The notes under the pieces are model-generated. The model searched no databases. It saw only the letters and a program-made list of their open reading frames with translations, and was not told where the DNA came from. Below are positions 8,028-16,178 of a stretch of 64,000 nt of DNA, in pieces. The position numbers and the translations under genes are program-made. Within the stretch, counting starts at the first letter, position 1. Every line of letters begins with the position of its first letter. This DNA is from JAAYDK01 sp964543935 (GTDB lineage Bacteria > Spirochaetota > Spirochaetia > Sphaerochaetales > Sphaerochaetaceae), in contig CAZJAK010000003.1 of the NCBI GenBank assembly GCA_964543935.1, positions 12,723-76,722 on the forward strand, read 5' to 3'.

Positions 8028-10091
8028 ATGAAAAGAAAGCCAATCATTTTTTTGCTCTGCATGTCGTGTGCACTGTGGTTGGGCACAGGGTGCGACAACG
8101 GAGTCGGAACCGCCAGCCTGAGCTTGCGGTTGACCAGCCAGTATGGAAGGGCTGACGCGCGGACAATCGTGCCGACGGGAGAATCGCTGACCATCCATTC
8201 CTATTCGATCGAGGGTAGCGGGCCCAATGGGAAAACCTTCTCGATCACCACCCAATCGGCGCAAGTGCTCATCGAGGGTCTGGTGTACGGGACATGGGCG
8301 ATCCAAGCCACTGGACTGAACGAACAAGGCACCGAGTTGGCCACCGGTTCGACAAGCCACCAACTCACCACCACTTCCACCCAAGCGGAACTTGAGTTGG
8401 ATACACTCGTGGGTACCGGCATGCTCGACATCAGCTTCTCATGGGAGGAACCTTCCTTTCCGTCGATCGTATTGGACGTGTACATCACGCCCCAAGGCGG
8501 TCAGGAGAGCAAGGTGAGCAGCGGTCTGAGCATCGACACAACTACCGCCACAGCCCGCTACGAAGCAGTCAAAGCATCGGGATCTTACGGATTGCGTTAC
8601 GAATTGTTCTCGAACGCAGTGAAGATCGCCGGAGGCACCGAAGCTTTGCGAATCATCGACGGTGCGACTACTTCGGGGACGATCGTGCTGACTGTCGACA
8701 AGGAGTCGTCCACCAGCCAAGGTCTGCGGATTGTCGACGATACGGCGGTACCCATTGAAGGGACGATCACAGGAGTCGACGCCACGATTCTGCCCAACAC
8801 CCCGGTCACCGCCACATTCAACCATCTCAGGGGCGGCGGCACCACCGATATCACCATCGAGTGGTACCTCGACGGTGGCTTGGTGGGGACAGGCTCATCG
8901 ACCACGTTTTCCACCTTCACCGGCCCCCATCGCTTGGATGCATTCGCTACAAGCGCACGTTTGGGCAGCTTTGGATCGGCCACCATCCCTTTTAGGGCTT
9001 CGGTCAATGCTACTGAAGGGGTACCGGTAGTGCTCGATATGGTGGCGCACGGGCAAACCGACTCGGCCGAGAACACCTTCAACCTAAGCGATGCTTCCGA
9101 CTGCATATTCTTGCGGGACGGCCGGCTGTTGGTCGCCAGCGCCAACACACTGCAATTAATGGAGATTGTTCAGGACGAACTGCGGGTGGTGAACACGTTC
9201 TGCGAAGGAGGAGCGCTGACCGATCCCGCCACGACCGACCAGTACACATACGGTGTCACCGATCTGGCCGTGGACCTGTTCGACGACATCGTCGCAACAG
9301 TCTCGCCGTCGACGAAAACCCTCATGCTGTACGAGTATGACAGCGAACAAGCCGACTTGGTTAAAATCGACTACCGCCAGTCGGACAACACCACCGACGA
9401 ATGGTGGGACTCGATGGGAAATCCGGTGATCGACCCAGTCAACGACTTCCTCTACTTCCTTGATGGCCAAGGAGGCTGGTTGTTTTACTATGGTTATGAC
9501 AGCACGGGTATGGAATGCCTTGGCATCAGCGAGCTGCAGTCGGCCGTCCAAGGCCTGACCTTGAGCGATCCCGGACGCCTGTCCATCAGCGCCACCGGCG
9601 AACGCCTGGGCATTGTGTGTCCAGCCAATGGCTCGTTCCACCTCTTCTACAACCACCTTACCAACATCCCGCCCAATCCGTTGTCGAGCGTGCAGACCTC
9701 GATCGCTTGTGCAAGCGGGGCCACCGCCGGCTTACAAGGGATACGGCTGTTCGCATCAGACTTGTATACTTTCGAATCCAGTGGCATCTCACATTATCAC
9801 AGGTCGACGGGAACCAACCTCTGGACACCGACCACTACCATCACCGATGGGCTGGGTCCAGTGGTCGACATGGTGGTGGACACCTCGCGGACAAAAGGCT
9901 GGGTACTCTCCACCACCGCCATCACCGGTATAGCGTTGCTGGAATTCATCAACGGAGTACCATCGTGTGGCGATGCTGTTGCGACCGGACAATTCATCGG
10001 GAAACGCTTGGCGTTGGCACCGGAGGAGGACTTCTTGGCGGCAGTAGGGACTGACAGCAACCTCATGTTGTTGCGGGTCTCCGATGACTGA
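8028..10091 (+). CDS. Large beta-rich lipoprotein, function unknown
   Basis: A 687-residue protein with a signal peptide ending in LGTGC (C22 the lipidation site). The first 330 residues look like successive Ig-like or carbohydrate-binding-type beta domains rich in Thr, Ser and Gly (for example TGMLDISFSWEEPSFPSIVLDVYITP). The last 350 residues contain repeated strands with aromatic residues and Asp (DDIVATVSPSTKTLMLYEYD and similar), suggesting a beta-propeller. No enzymatic motif was seen. ATG 8028 is preceded by GGAGG, which excludes the ten-residue upstream extension. Similar architectures occur in spirochaete surface lipoproteins; surface exposure is inference. Confidence 0.6.
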   Translation: MKRKPIIFLLCMSCALWLGTGCDNGVGTASLSLRLTSQYGRADARTIVPTGESLTIHSYSIEGSGPNGKTFSITTQSAQVLIEGLVYGTWAIQATGLNEQGTELATGSTSHQLTTTSTQAELELDTLVGTGMLDISFSWEEPSFPSIVLDVYITPQGGQESKVSSGLSIDTTTATARYEAVKASGSYGLRYELFSNAVKIAGGTEALRIIDGATTSGTIVLTVDKESSTSQGLRIVDDTAVPIEGTITGVDATILPNTPVTATFNHLRGGGTTDITIEWYLDGGLVGTGSSTTFSTFTGPHRLDAFATSARLGSFGSATIPFRASVNATEGVPVVLDMVAHGQTDSAENTFNLSDASDCIFLRDGRLLVASANTLQLMEIVQDELRVVNTFCEGGALTDPATTDQYTYGVTDLAVDLFDDIVATVSPSTKTLMLYEYDSEQADLVKIDYRQSDNTTDEWWDSMGNPVIDPVNDFLYFLDGQGGWLFYYGYDSTGMECLGISELQSAVQGLTLSDPGRLSISATGERLGIVCPANGSFHLFYNHLTNIPPNPLSSVQTSIACASGATAGLQGIRLFASDLYTFESSGISHYHRSTGTNLWTPTTTITDGLGPVVDMVVDTSRTKGWVLSTTAITGIALLEFINGVPSCGDAVATGQFIGKRLALAPEEDFLAAVGTDSNLMLLRVSDD

Positions 10092-10095
10092 GAAT

Positions 10096-11373
10096 TCAAG
10101 ATAACGAAAATGTAACGGTCGTGCCCGCTTCCGGATTGCTTTCAATGGCGATCGCACCACCATGGAGGCGGGCAATCCTTTGTGCTATGGTCAAACCCAA
10201 ACCGGAACCAGCTCTGGTGCGGGCGAATTCGCCGCGATACAAGCGGTCGAACACCTTGGGGAGCTCGTCGGTTGGAATGACGGAACCCCGGTTGTTCACC
10301 CACACGATCGATCGACCGTCATGCTTGGCGGCACCGACTTTCACTGTGCTACCGTCCTCGGCATGACTGACTGCATTGGACAGGACATTCGAGAAAGCCC
10401 GGGCGAACAGGTGCTCATCTGCTTCGAAAGCAGCGGTTTCCACCGAAAGGTCGAATGAAAGGTGTTTTTCCAAAGCAATCCGCTCAAACCGCTCGATGGC
10501 GTGTTGGAAAAACGAACGGGTTTCAATGGTTTGAGGGACCACCACCGTTTCGGGTGATTCCAACCGCATCAGTTCCTCAAGGTCGTTGATGAGCATCTCC
10601 ATGCGGTGCAATTCCCGCAAACCTTTTTCAAAGCGTTCTTGGCTGGGTTGGAAAATTCCATCGGACAATCCCTCCAACTGGGCTTTGATCGATGAAACCG
10701 GCGTACGCAAATCGTGGGCGAGGTCCTGAGACCACTGGGTGCGCAAGGTCCGCTCCTGGACCAGGCGCTTGCGTAACGTCTCGATCGAGGTTGCGATACG
10801 GACCAGTTCCTGGGAACCGTGGGCGTCGACGGGCTTGTCCATGTCGCCATCGGTCATGCGTTGCAACTCTTTGGAAATGCTATCGGCCGGGGAAGAAACC
10901 AAGCGGGAGAAGTACAACGCCGCCAGCAACGAGACGCACAAGGAGACAACCAGACCGACTGCAGCGACGACCACCAATGACCCCATCAGGGCTTGGTTGG
11001 CCAAATCTTGATTGAATTCCTCCGAACCCGTCGAATAATAGCCCAAGACCACCGCCCCGTCCATGACGGCAAAGCGCTCAGTCTGCATGAGGTTTCTGGC
11101 CATCCCAAAGCGTCCAGCCATCCCTCGGTTTGTGGCCACCACTTGTCCGGAGGCATCGAACACCGCAATCTGGCCAGGATAATCCAATGCATCGCCCATT
11201 GAGGCACCTTGAGCCAACAAAGCCCGGGCGGCGGTCTCGGCTTGGTTTTGCCGGACCGACAACCATTGGTTTTGGGCTTGGCGGTATCCAAACCCCATCA
11301 AGAGCGCCAACAAGGCCAGTTGCGCCATGAAAGCGGCCAGGAACAATAAAAAAGTCTTCTTTACCAGGGTCAT
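10096..11373 (-). CDS. Sensor histidine kinase
   Basis: A 425-residue membrane kinase. Order: one N-terminal helix (8-30), a periplasmic domain of about 100 residues, a second helix (about 131-156), a HAMP region, a dimerisation domain with phosphoacceptor H220 (DLAHDLRTPV), and a HATPase domain with N-box NVLSNAVSHA and G-box GSGLGLTIAQRIA. It phosphorylates the response regulator whose gene overlaps its start by four bases (ATGA), so the pair is translationally coupled. The sensed signal cannot be read from the sequence. Confidence 0.93.
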   Translation of the reverse strand: MTLVKKTFLLFLAAFMAQLALLALLMGFGYRQAQNQWLSVRQNQAETAARALLAQGASMGDALDYPGQIAVFDASGQVVATNRGMAGRFGMARNLMQTERFAVMDGAVVLGYYSTGSEEFNQDLANQALMGSLVVVAAVGLVVSLCVSLLAALYFSRLVSSPADSISKELQRMTDGDMDKPVDAHGSQELVRIATSIETLRKRLVQERTLRTQWSQDLAHDLRTPVSSIKAQLEGLSDGIFQPSQERFEKGLRELHRMEMLINDLEELMRLESPETVVVPQTIETRSFFQHAIERFERIALEKHLSFDLSVETAAFEADEHLFARAFSNVLSNAVSHAEDGSTVKVGAAKHDGRSIVWVNNRGSVIPTDELPKVFDRLYRGEFARTRAGSGLGLTIAQRIARLHGGAIAIESNPEAGTTVTFSLS

Positions 11374-12080
11374 GACTGCACCGCCTTGCCGACGAAGCGA
11401 TAGCCGAAGCCGCGGACGGTCTCAATCCACTCGACTCCTCCCAGCTTCGCCCTGATGTTCTTCATGTGGGTGTTGATGCTCCGTTCGGACCCTTCGGCTA
11501 AATAATCAAGGCAGGACCCCAACAGTTGTTCGCGGCTCACCACCATCATCTCGCGCTCGGCCATATAAGCCACCAGTTTCCATTCGGTCGCTGTCAGCTT
11601 GATTTCCTTGCCGTCGTGGCTGGCCACATGCAGTTTGTCGTCAAGCATCAGCAGGTGATCTGCCTGCTGCCCCACCAGACGCCACGAGCGGGGCAGGTCC
11701 ACATCGACCTGTTTGGCACTCATCGTGCGGGCTAAAATGGTGCGGACGCGCAACACGAGTTCACGCATTGAAAACGGCTTGACGACATAATCGTCAGCTC
11801 CGATTTCAAAGCCGGTGATCCTGTCCGATTCCGAAGACCTGGCGGTCAGGAACATGATGGGGACTTTCGACTCCTTGCGGATACGCCGGGCCATCATGAA
11901 GCCATCGCCATCCGGCAACATCACGTCGAGCACGATGAGGTCGGCTCCGGCCATCCTGACCGCCTCCATCAAGCCGGCCAGACGCTCGAACAACACCACC
12001 GAATGGCCTTCGATCTCCAAATAGGAGACGATCGCCTCGCTCAATCCCGGATTGTCCTCAACCACGAATATCTTGGCCAT
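11370..12080 (-). CDS. OmpR/PhoB-family response regulator
   Basis: A 236-residue two-domain regulator. The receiver domain has the acidic pair E8/D9, phosphoacceptor D52 (LIVLDVMLPDGDG), the switch Thr in FLTARS and K101 in VVKPFS. The C-terminal winged helix includes TATEWKLVAYMAERE and ends RSINTHMKNIRAKLGG with ETVRGFGYRF, standard for OmpR-type DNA binding. It is the first gene of the two-component unit and is divergent from the YtrA-type ABC operon, with 196 bases between them. Whether it controls that operon is unknown. Confidence 0.95.
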   Translation of the reverse strand: MAKIFVVEDNPGLSEAIVSYLEIEGHSVVLFERLAGLMEAVRMAGADLIVLDVMLPDGDGFMMARRIRKESKVPIMFLTARSSESDRITGFEIGADDYVVKPFSMRELVLRVRTILARTMSAKQVDVDLPRSWRLVGQQADHLLMLDDKLHVASHDGKEIKLTATEWKLVAYMAEREMMVVSREQLLGSCLDYLAEGSERSINTHMKNIRAKLGGVEWIETVRGFGYRFVGKAVQS

Positions 12081-12205
12081 CGTTTTTTCCCGCCTGCTCC
12101 AATCCTATAACCGCCACTCATCGACGACAACCCCACAATCCATCAAGTGGATGGAAATCGGAACAACGATAGATAAAGAAATGATGAATTTCCTTTATCT
12201 GCCGC

Positions 12206-12250
12206 TTGACACCTTTACTGTTTTAGTGTATTAGTTAGATAGAACACTAA
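12206..12250 (+). promoter_or_regulatory. Promoter and candidate GntR operator of the ABC operon
   Basis: TTGACA (12206-12211) and TATTAG (12229-12234) are 17 bases apart. An inverted repeat, TTAGTGT (12223-12229) and ACACTAA (12244-12250), overlaps the -10 box and the predicted start of transcription. GntR operators generally have GT...AC symmetry, and this operon encodes a YtrA-type GntR repressor, so autorepression is a reasonable inference. Confidence 0.55.
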
Positions 12251-12276
12251 CAAACTGTCAAGGAGGCAGTGCCATC

Positions 12277-13134
12277 ATGATAAGAATGCACGATTTGGCA
12301 TTCAGTTACGGCAAGCGCCCATTGTTCACCCAGCTGAACCTGGACATCCCGCAGGGAAGCATCCATGGTCTTTTGGGCATGAACGGTGCCGGCAAGACAA
12401 CCCTGCTCAAACTGATCTCGGGTCAATTGTTTCCCCAAAAGGGAATTTCCGAAACATTGGGATACAATCCGGTCAAACGGGACGTGGCCATGTTGGGCCA
12501 GCTGTTCCATCTGCCTGAGGAATTCCCATTGCCCCGCTTGCGCGGCGACGAATACCTCAAGCTCTACATGCCGTTTTATACCAAATTCGACAAACCCGCC
12601 TTCGACCGATACCGCGACGCCTTCGACATCGACATCACCCAACGGCTTGATGAACTGTCACTCGGTCAGAAGAAGAAGTTCCTGTTATGCTTCGCCCTGG
12701 CTTCCAACACTCCGTTGGTCATCCTCGACGAACCGACCAACGGATTGGACATCCCTTCGAAAAGCCAGTTCAGGCGGATTGTCGCCTCGGCCATGACCGA
12801 TGAACGGACCTTTATCATCTCCACCCATCAGGTGCGCGACATGGAGAACTTGATTGATCCAATCATCATCCTGCATGACGGCCGGGTGGTCTTCAACAGC
12901 CGGTTGGAGGATGTGGCGGCCTTGTTCACCTTCAAGCTCGAACGGAGCGAACGGGACAGCCGCTCGGCTGTATTCCAGGAAAAAGTTCCCGGCGGCTACA
13001 TGGTGGTCGCCAAACGTGCAGACGGCGAAGAGGAGACCCAAGTCGATCTGGAAACGCTGTTCAACGCAGTCATTTCGGCCCCGTCGGCTTTCACCGCACT
13101 ATCGGGCAGACCGGTTCAAGGAGGTTTGGCATGA
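12277..13134 (+). CDS. ABC transporter ATP-binding protein (YtrB-like)
   Basis: A 285-residue nucleotide-binding protein. Walker A is GMNGAGKT (34-41), Walker B is VILDEP (about 148-153) with the catalytic Glu, and the H-loop His is in STHQV. The signature motif is LSLGQ (127-131) rather than LSGGQ, a form common in single-function exporters regulated by YtrA-type repressors. A C-terminal extension of about 70 residues follows the core. AAGGAGG lies upstream of ATG 12277. Its stop overlaps the permease start by four bases (ATGA). The likely role is export or envelope-stress resistance, inferred from the operon type; the substrate is unknown. Confidence 0.9.
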   Translation: MIRMHDLAFSYGKRPLFTQLNLDIPQGSIHGLLGMNGAGKTTLLKLISGQLFPQKGISETLGYNPVKRDVAMLGQLFHLPEEFPLPRLRGDEYLKLYMPFYTKFDKPAFDRYRDAFDIDITQRLDELSLGQKKKFLLCFALASNTPLVILDEPTNGLDIPSKSQFRRIVASAMTDERTFIISTHQVRDMENLIDPIIILHDGRVVFNSRLEDVAALFTFKLERSERDSRSAVFQEKVPGGYMVVAKRADGEEETQVDLETLFNAVISAPSAFTALSGRPVQGGLA

Positions 13135-13907
13135 GAATGCTGCATGTCCTCAACAAAGAAATCCATGAGAGCCGCAAGGCTTTGGCGGTATACGCCATCA
13201 CCATCACATTGGTGCTGTTCGTGGTGGAGTTGGTCTCGGTATTGGTTTCAAAGGCCACTTGGACCAGCCACATGGAAATATACGAAGGGATGTTCCCCGG
13301 ATTTTTGTTTCTGGGCGGTTTCATCGTAACAAGCGTGTTCTTCTCGGACGACATGTTCAGCAAGAAGGCCCAGCACCACTGGCTCATGTTGCCGGCCACA
13401 TCGCTTGAGAAATTCCTCTCCAAAGCACTGCTGTGCGCGATAGCCTATCCGCTTGCTCTGATTGCACTCTTCACGGCTACCTCCGCCATCGGGGAGGCCA
13501 TCATCCTGTTGTTCACCCGCGATCCGTTCGTGATGTTCAACCCTCTGAAAGCCTACATCTGGAAGATGCTGCTCCATTACCTGGTGCTGCAATCGATTTT
13601 CCTGTTGGGCGCAACCTACTTCCGCAGTGCCCATTTCATCAAGACGGTGTTGGCGCTCGGTGTCATCTCCATCGCAGCGGGCTTGTTCATGGCATTGACC
13701 GTCCGGATTGCCTTCGCACCCTACATCGAGGGCTTCTTCAATGCAGCCGCGATACGGATCGTTGAGGATTCCAATCTGTCGATCGAGCGTTTCGGGGTGC
13801 TAAAAACCATCTTCATGGTCTTCTACTGGGCGTTGTTGGCTCCGTTCTGCTGGTTCACAGCTTACCAAAGGGTCAAGGAGGTCCAATCCACAGATGCAGT
13901 TCAATGA
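13131..13907 (+). CDS. ABC transporter permease (six-helix exporter type)
   Basis: A 258-residue integral membrane protein with about six hydrophobic segments (for example LAVYAITITLVLFVVELVS, FLFLGGFIVTSVFF and ALLAPFCWFTAYQ at the end). It has no periplasmic binding partner nearby, which fits an exporter. It belongs to the permeases paired with YtrB-like ATPases. The start overlaps the ATPase gene by four bases and its 3' end overlaps the GntR gene by 14, so the three proteins are made from one message with tight coupling. Confidence 0.85.
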   Translation: MRMLHVLNKEIHESRKALAVYAITITLVLFVVELVSVLVSKATWTSHMEIYEGMFPGFLFLGGFIVTSVFFSDDMFSKKAQHHWLMLPATSLEKFLSKALLCAIAYPLALIALFTATSAIGEAIILLFTRDPFVMFNPLKAYIWKMLLHYLVLQSIFLLGATYFRSAHFIKTVLALGVISIAAGLFMALTVRIAFAPYIEGFFNAAAIRIVEDSNLSIERFGVLKTIFMVFYWALLAPFCWFTAYQRVKEVQSTDAVQ

Positions 13908-14277
13908 GCACAAATCCATATACTTGCAGATTGCCGACTACATGTGCGACCAAATATTGAGCCGCAAGTGGCCAGATGGGGAGCGCGTACCGTCGGTACG
14001 CGACATGGCGGTCCAACTCGAGGTGAATCCCAACACTGTCATCCGGACCTACACCATGCTTCTCGAAGACGGCATCCTGCAGAACAAACGGGGTATCGGG
14101 TACTTCACCTCCGACAATGCCCGCCAGAGCGTGTTGGAGAAACGCCGCAACCAGTTCATCGAGCACGACCTTCCGGCCATGTTTGATGCGATGAAGGCGC
14201 TGGGAATCACCAGCGAACACGTGCGGCAATTGTATGAAACCTACGGGGAGGGAATGAATCATGAAATTGAGCAATAA
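13894..14277 (+). CDS. GntR-family repressor, YtrA subfamily
   Basis: A 127-residue regulator with an N-terminal winged helix: IYLQIADYMCDQILSRKW, then VPSVRDMAVQLEVNPNTV (recognition region) and the wing RGIGYFTS. The short all-helical C terminus (about 50 residues) is typical of the YtrA subfamily, which controls neighbouring ABC exporters. It probably represses its own operon through the inverted repeat over the promoter at 12223-12250. The gene lies inside the operon, third rather than first, the reverse of the Bacillus ytr order. Confidence 0.92.
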   Translation: MQFNEHKSIYLQIADYMCDQILSRKWPDGERVPSVRDMAVQLEVNPNTVIRTYTMLLEDGILQNKRGIGYFTSDNARQSVLEKRRNQFIEHDLPAMFDAMKALGITSEHVRQLYETYGEGMNHEIEQ

Positions 14278-14410
14278 ATTGCTGCTGTCGGCCACCGGGG
14301 TGCTGTGCATCCTGATGATTGCCTTGACGATCACCGCGCGGGTCGAATTCGACCGCGTCATCAAGGCTCCGGGCGTCAGGTACTCATATACCTACGATTA
14401 TAAACCGTAA
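14261..14410 (+). CDS. 49-residue single-helix membrane peptide
   Basis: A short ORF overlapping the end of the GntR gene by 17 bases, with GGGGAGGG eight bases before its ATG. The product starts MKLSNKLLLSATGVLC, has one hydrophobic segment (about 7-26) and a charged and Tyr-rich tail ending YSYTYDYKP. The MKxSNKLLL start followed by one helix resembles the N terminus of GIN-domain/DUF2807-type envelope proteins sometimes linked to such ABC/GntR operons. It could be a truncated relative or a small membrane partner of the exporter. The strong ribosome-binding site supports translation. Confidence 0.55.
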   Translation: MKLSNKLLLSATGVLCILMIALTITARVEFDRVIKAPGVRYSYTYDYKP

Positions 14411-14440
14411 GCATTCACAATATGTCGTTGGCTGACTGAA

Positions 14441-14481
14441 GCGGCCCACCCCATGCAAAAAACAGTTGCCGGGTGGACCGC
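14441..14481 (+). terminator. Hairpin after the ABC/GntR operon
   Basis: GCGGCCCACCC (14441-14451) can pair with GGGTGGACCGC (14471-14481) with one mismatch across a 19-base loop. Only a short TTT follows (14482-14484). It lies 30 bases after the 49-residue ORF and 52 bases before the next gene, so it may be a weak terminator or an attenuator. Confidence 0.4.
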
Positions 14482-14532
14482 TTTCCATTTACCATGGTTG
14501 GTGAACGCAATCCGACTGCAAGGGGAAAACCC

Positions 14533-15804
14533 ATGGAACGCACCGAAAAACGACTGTATCTGGTCATCTCTTCGATGCTCGCAGCAATGATCGTAGGTGG
14601 ATTCATCATTGGAGGACTGCGGGAGACGGCCGTCAACCTCCTGCGCATCCAAGCGACAGGGGCACGTCTGATCCAAGATTTCACCGTCACCCATCCGCAG
14701 GCGGCCTTGGTGAACGCAGCCTTGGTCGGCGTCAGCGCCCTGTCCATCGTGTTTTTTTCATCGATCCATTTGTCGGGTCCCACCTTTGCCGCCATCATGA
14801 CGGCAACCGGCTTCGGCTTGTTCGGGAACACCCCGTTCAACAGCATCCCGATCATGATGGGAGTCTGGATCGCCGCCGCGGTAGCCCATAAAAGCTTGGG
14901 GGCTTACAGCATCATAGCCATCTTCGGCACGGCGTTGGGACCGCTGGTCACCTTTGTAGCCTTCGAATTGTTCCAAGAGGCCCTTTGGGCCATCCCGCTC
15001 GGTTTGCTGGCCGGCTTGGCGGTCGGATTCCTCTTGCCGGCTGTAGCCGGATCGTTGCTGATCCTTCATCAAGGCTACAACCTGTACAACGTTGGGTTCT
15101 CGTGCGGGTTTTTAGGACTGTTCATCGCAGCCGTGCTCAAAGCCGCCAACAGGCTGCCAGACCTTACCATAGTGTGGAACACGGGATACGACCCATCGCT
15201 GTTTTTCGTCATGCCGGTTTTTGGCCTGTTTCTCATCGTTTGTGGTTTGATCATGAACGGAAAAGGCACCGCCAAACAAGCATTGGAAGGATTTCGCGCC
15301 ATCCAGAAGTTGCCGGGACGGCTCCCGTCCGACTTCGTCGACATGGTAGGCGGTTCGGCAACGTTGCTGAACATGGGGGTGTTGGCCGTGGGCTGCTGGA
15401 TCTACGCCGCAGCGGTTGGAGCCCCGTTGAACGGACCGGTCATCGGCGGGATATTCACCGTGATGGGTTTCGGAGGATTCGGCAAGACACTGCGCAATTG
15501 CTGGCCGGTGATGGCCGGGACCATCGGCGCCACACTGCTGTTCGGGAAACCCCTGACTGCCCCTGGACCAATCTTGGCGGCGCTGTTCTGCACGACGTTG
15601 GCGCCGGTAGCCGGCCAGTTCGGTATCATTGCCGGCCTGTTGGCCGGTTTCGTGCACCTTGCCATGGTTGAGACGACAGCAGCTTGGCACGCCGGACTCG
15701 ATCTCTACAACAACGGTTTTGCCGGAGGCCTCACAGCATCGTTGTTCCTTGCCTTCTTGCAATGGTACCGCACCAACAGACCCCGGGAGGATTTCAAGAC
15801 ATGA
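14533..15804 (+). CDS. DUF1576 integral membrane protein
   Basis: A 423-residue polytopic membrane protein with about ten helices, matching the DUF1576 family by its Gly-rich segments (GLFGNTPFNSIPIMMGVW, GYNLYNVGFSCGFLGLF, LYNNGFAGGLTASLFLAFL). The two similar YNxGF segments, near residues 185 and 400, suggest an internal duplication of halves, as in transporters. Substrate and function are unknown. ATG 14533 is preceded by AGGGG at eight bases; upstream in-frame starts at 14494 and 14473 are less well supported. The stop overlaps the following small gene by four bases (ATGA). Confidence 0.75.
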   Translation: MERTEKRLYLVISSMLAAMIVGGFIIGGLRETAVNLLRIQATGARLIQDFTVTHPQAALVNAALVGVSALSIVFFSSIHLSGPTFAAIMTATGFGLFGNTPFNSIPIMMGVWIAAAVAHKSLGAYSIIAIFGTALGPLVTFVAFELFQEALWAIPLGLLAGLAVGFLLPAVAGSLLILHQGYNLYNVGFSCGFLGLFIAAVLKAANRLPDLTIVWNTGYDPSLFFVMPVFGLFLIVCGLIMNGKGTAKQALEGFRAIQKLPGRLPSDFVDMVGGSATLLNMGVLAVGCWIYAAAVGAPLNGPVIGGIFTVMGFGGFGKTLRNCWPVMAGTIGATLLFGKPLTAPGPILAALFCTTLAPVAGQFGIIAGLLAGFVHLAMVETTAAWHAGLDLYNNGFAGGLTASLFLAFLQWYRTNRPREDFKT

Positions 15805-16172
15805 AACGAAAAGAATTCCTTGGACGCTTGATTGGCGAAATAAGCAGTTTCATCTTGGAGGGCAATCCGCTGCGGATGGTCATATCGCTCCATCAAGAGC
15901 CGGACGGAGCCCACCTCAGCGTGTTCGATGACCGAAGGCGCGATGAAAAGGAGTTGGAGCGGATTCGCCAGGCCCTCAATCCGAAGGCCAAACGGCCCGA
16001 GATGGCCGATTATTACGGCTTGATGGCCGGACACGACGCCCCATGGGACGCCCGCCTGAAACTGGTCGGCTGGCAGATTAAAAAGGCCACTGTCGGCAAT
16101 ACCGACAGCGGCCTGCAAATCGACCTCTGGCTGGGTGGGGATGCTTTCAATCCGACCGACTTCGCCATGTGA
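15801..16172 (+). CDS. Small conserved-looking partner of the DUF1576 protein
   Basis: A 123-residue soluble protein with no signal peptide or membrane helix, not recognised. It is charged (HLSVFDDRRRDEKELERIRQ) with a predicted mixed alpha/beta fold, and ends with a Trp/Leu/Gly strand (LQIDLWLGGDAFNP). GGGAGG precedes the ATG by about ten bases, and the ATGA overlap with the DUF1576 gene argues for stoichiometric production. An accessory or regulatory subunit of the membrane protein is the simplest inference. It ends six bases before the convergent ABC exporter gene. Confidence 0.6.
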   Translation: MKRKEFLGRLIGEISSFILEGNPLRMVISLHQEPDGAHLSVFDDRRRDEKELERIRQALNPKAKRPEMADYYGLMAGHDAPWDARLKLVGWQIKKATVGNTDSGLQIDLWLGGDAFNPTDFAM

Positions 16173-16178
16173 TCCTCT

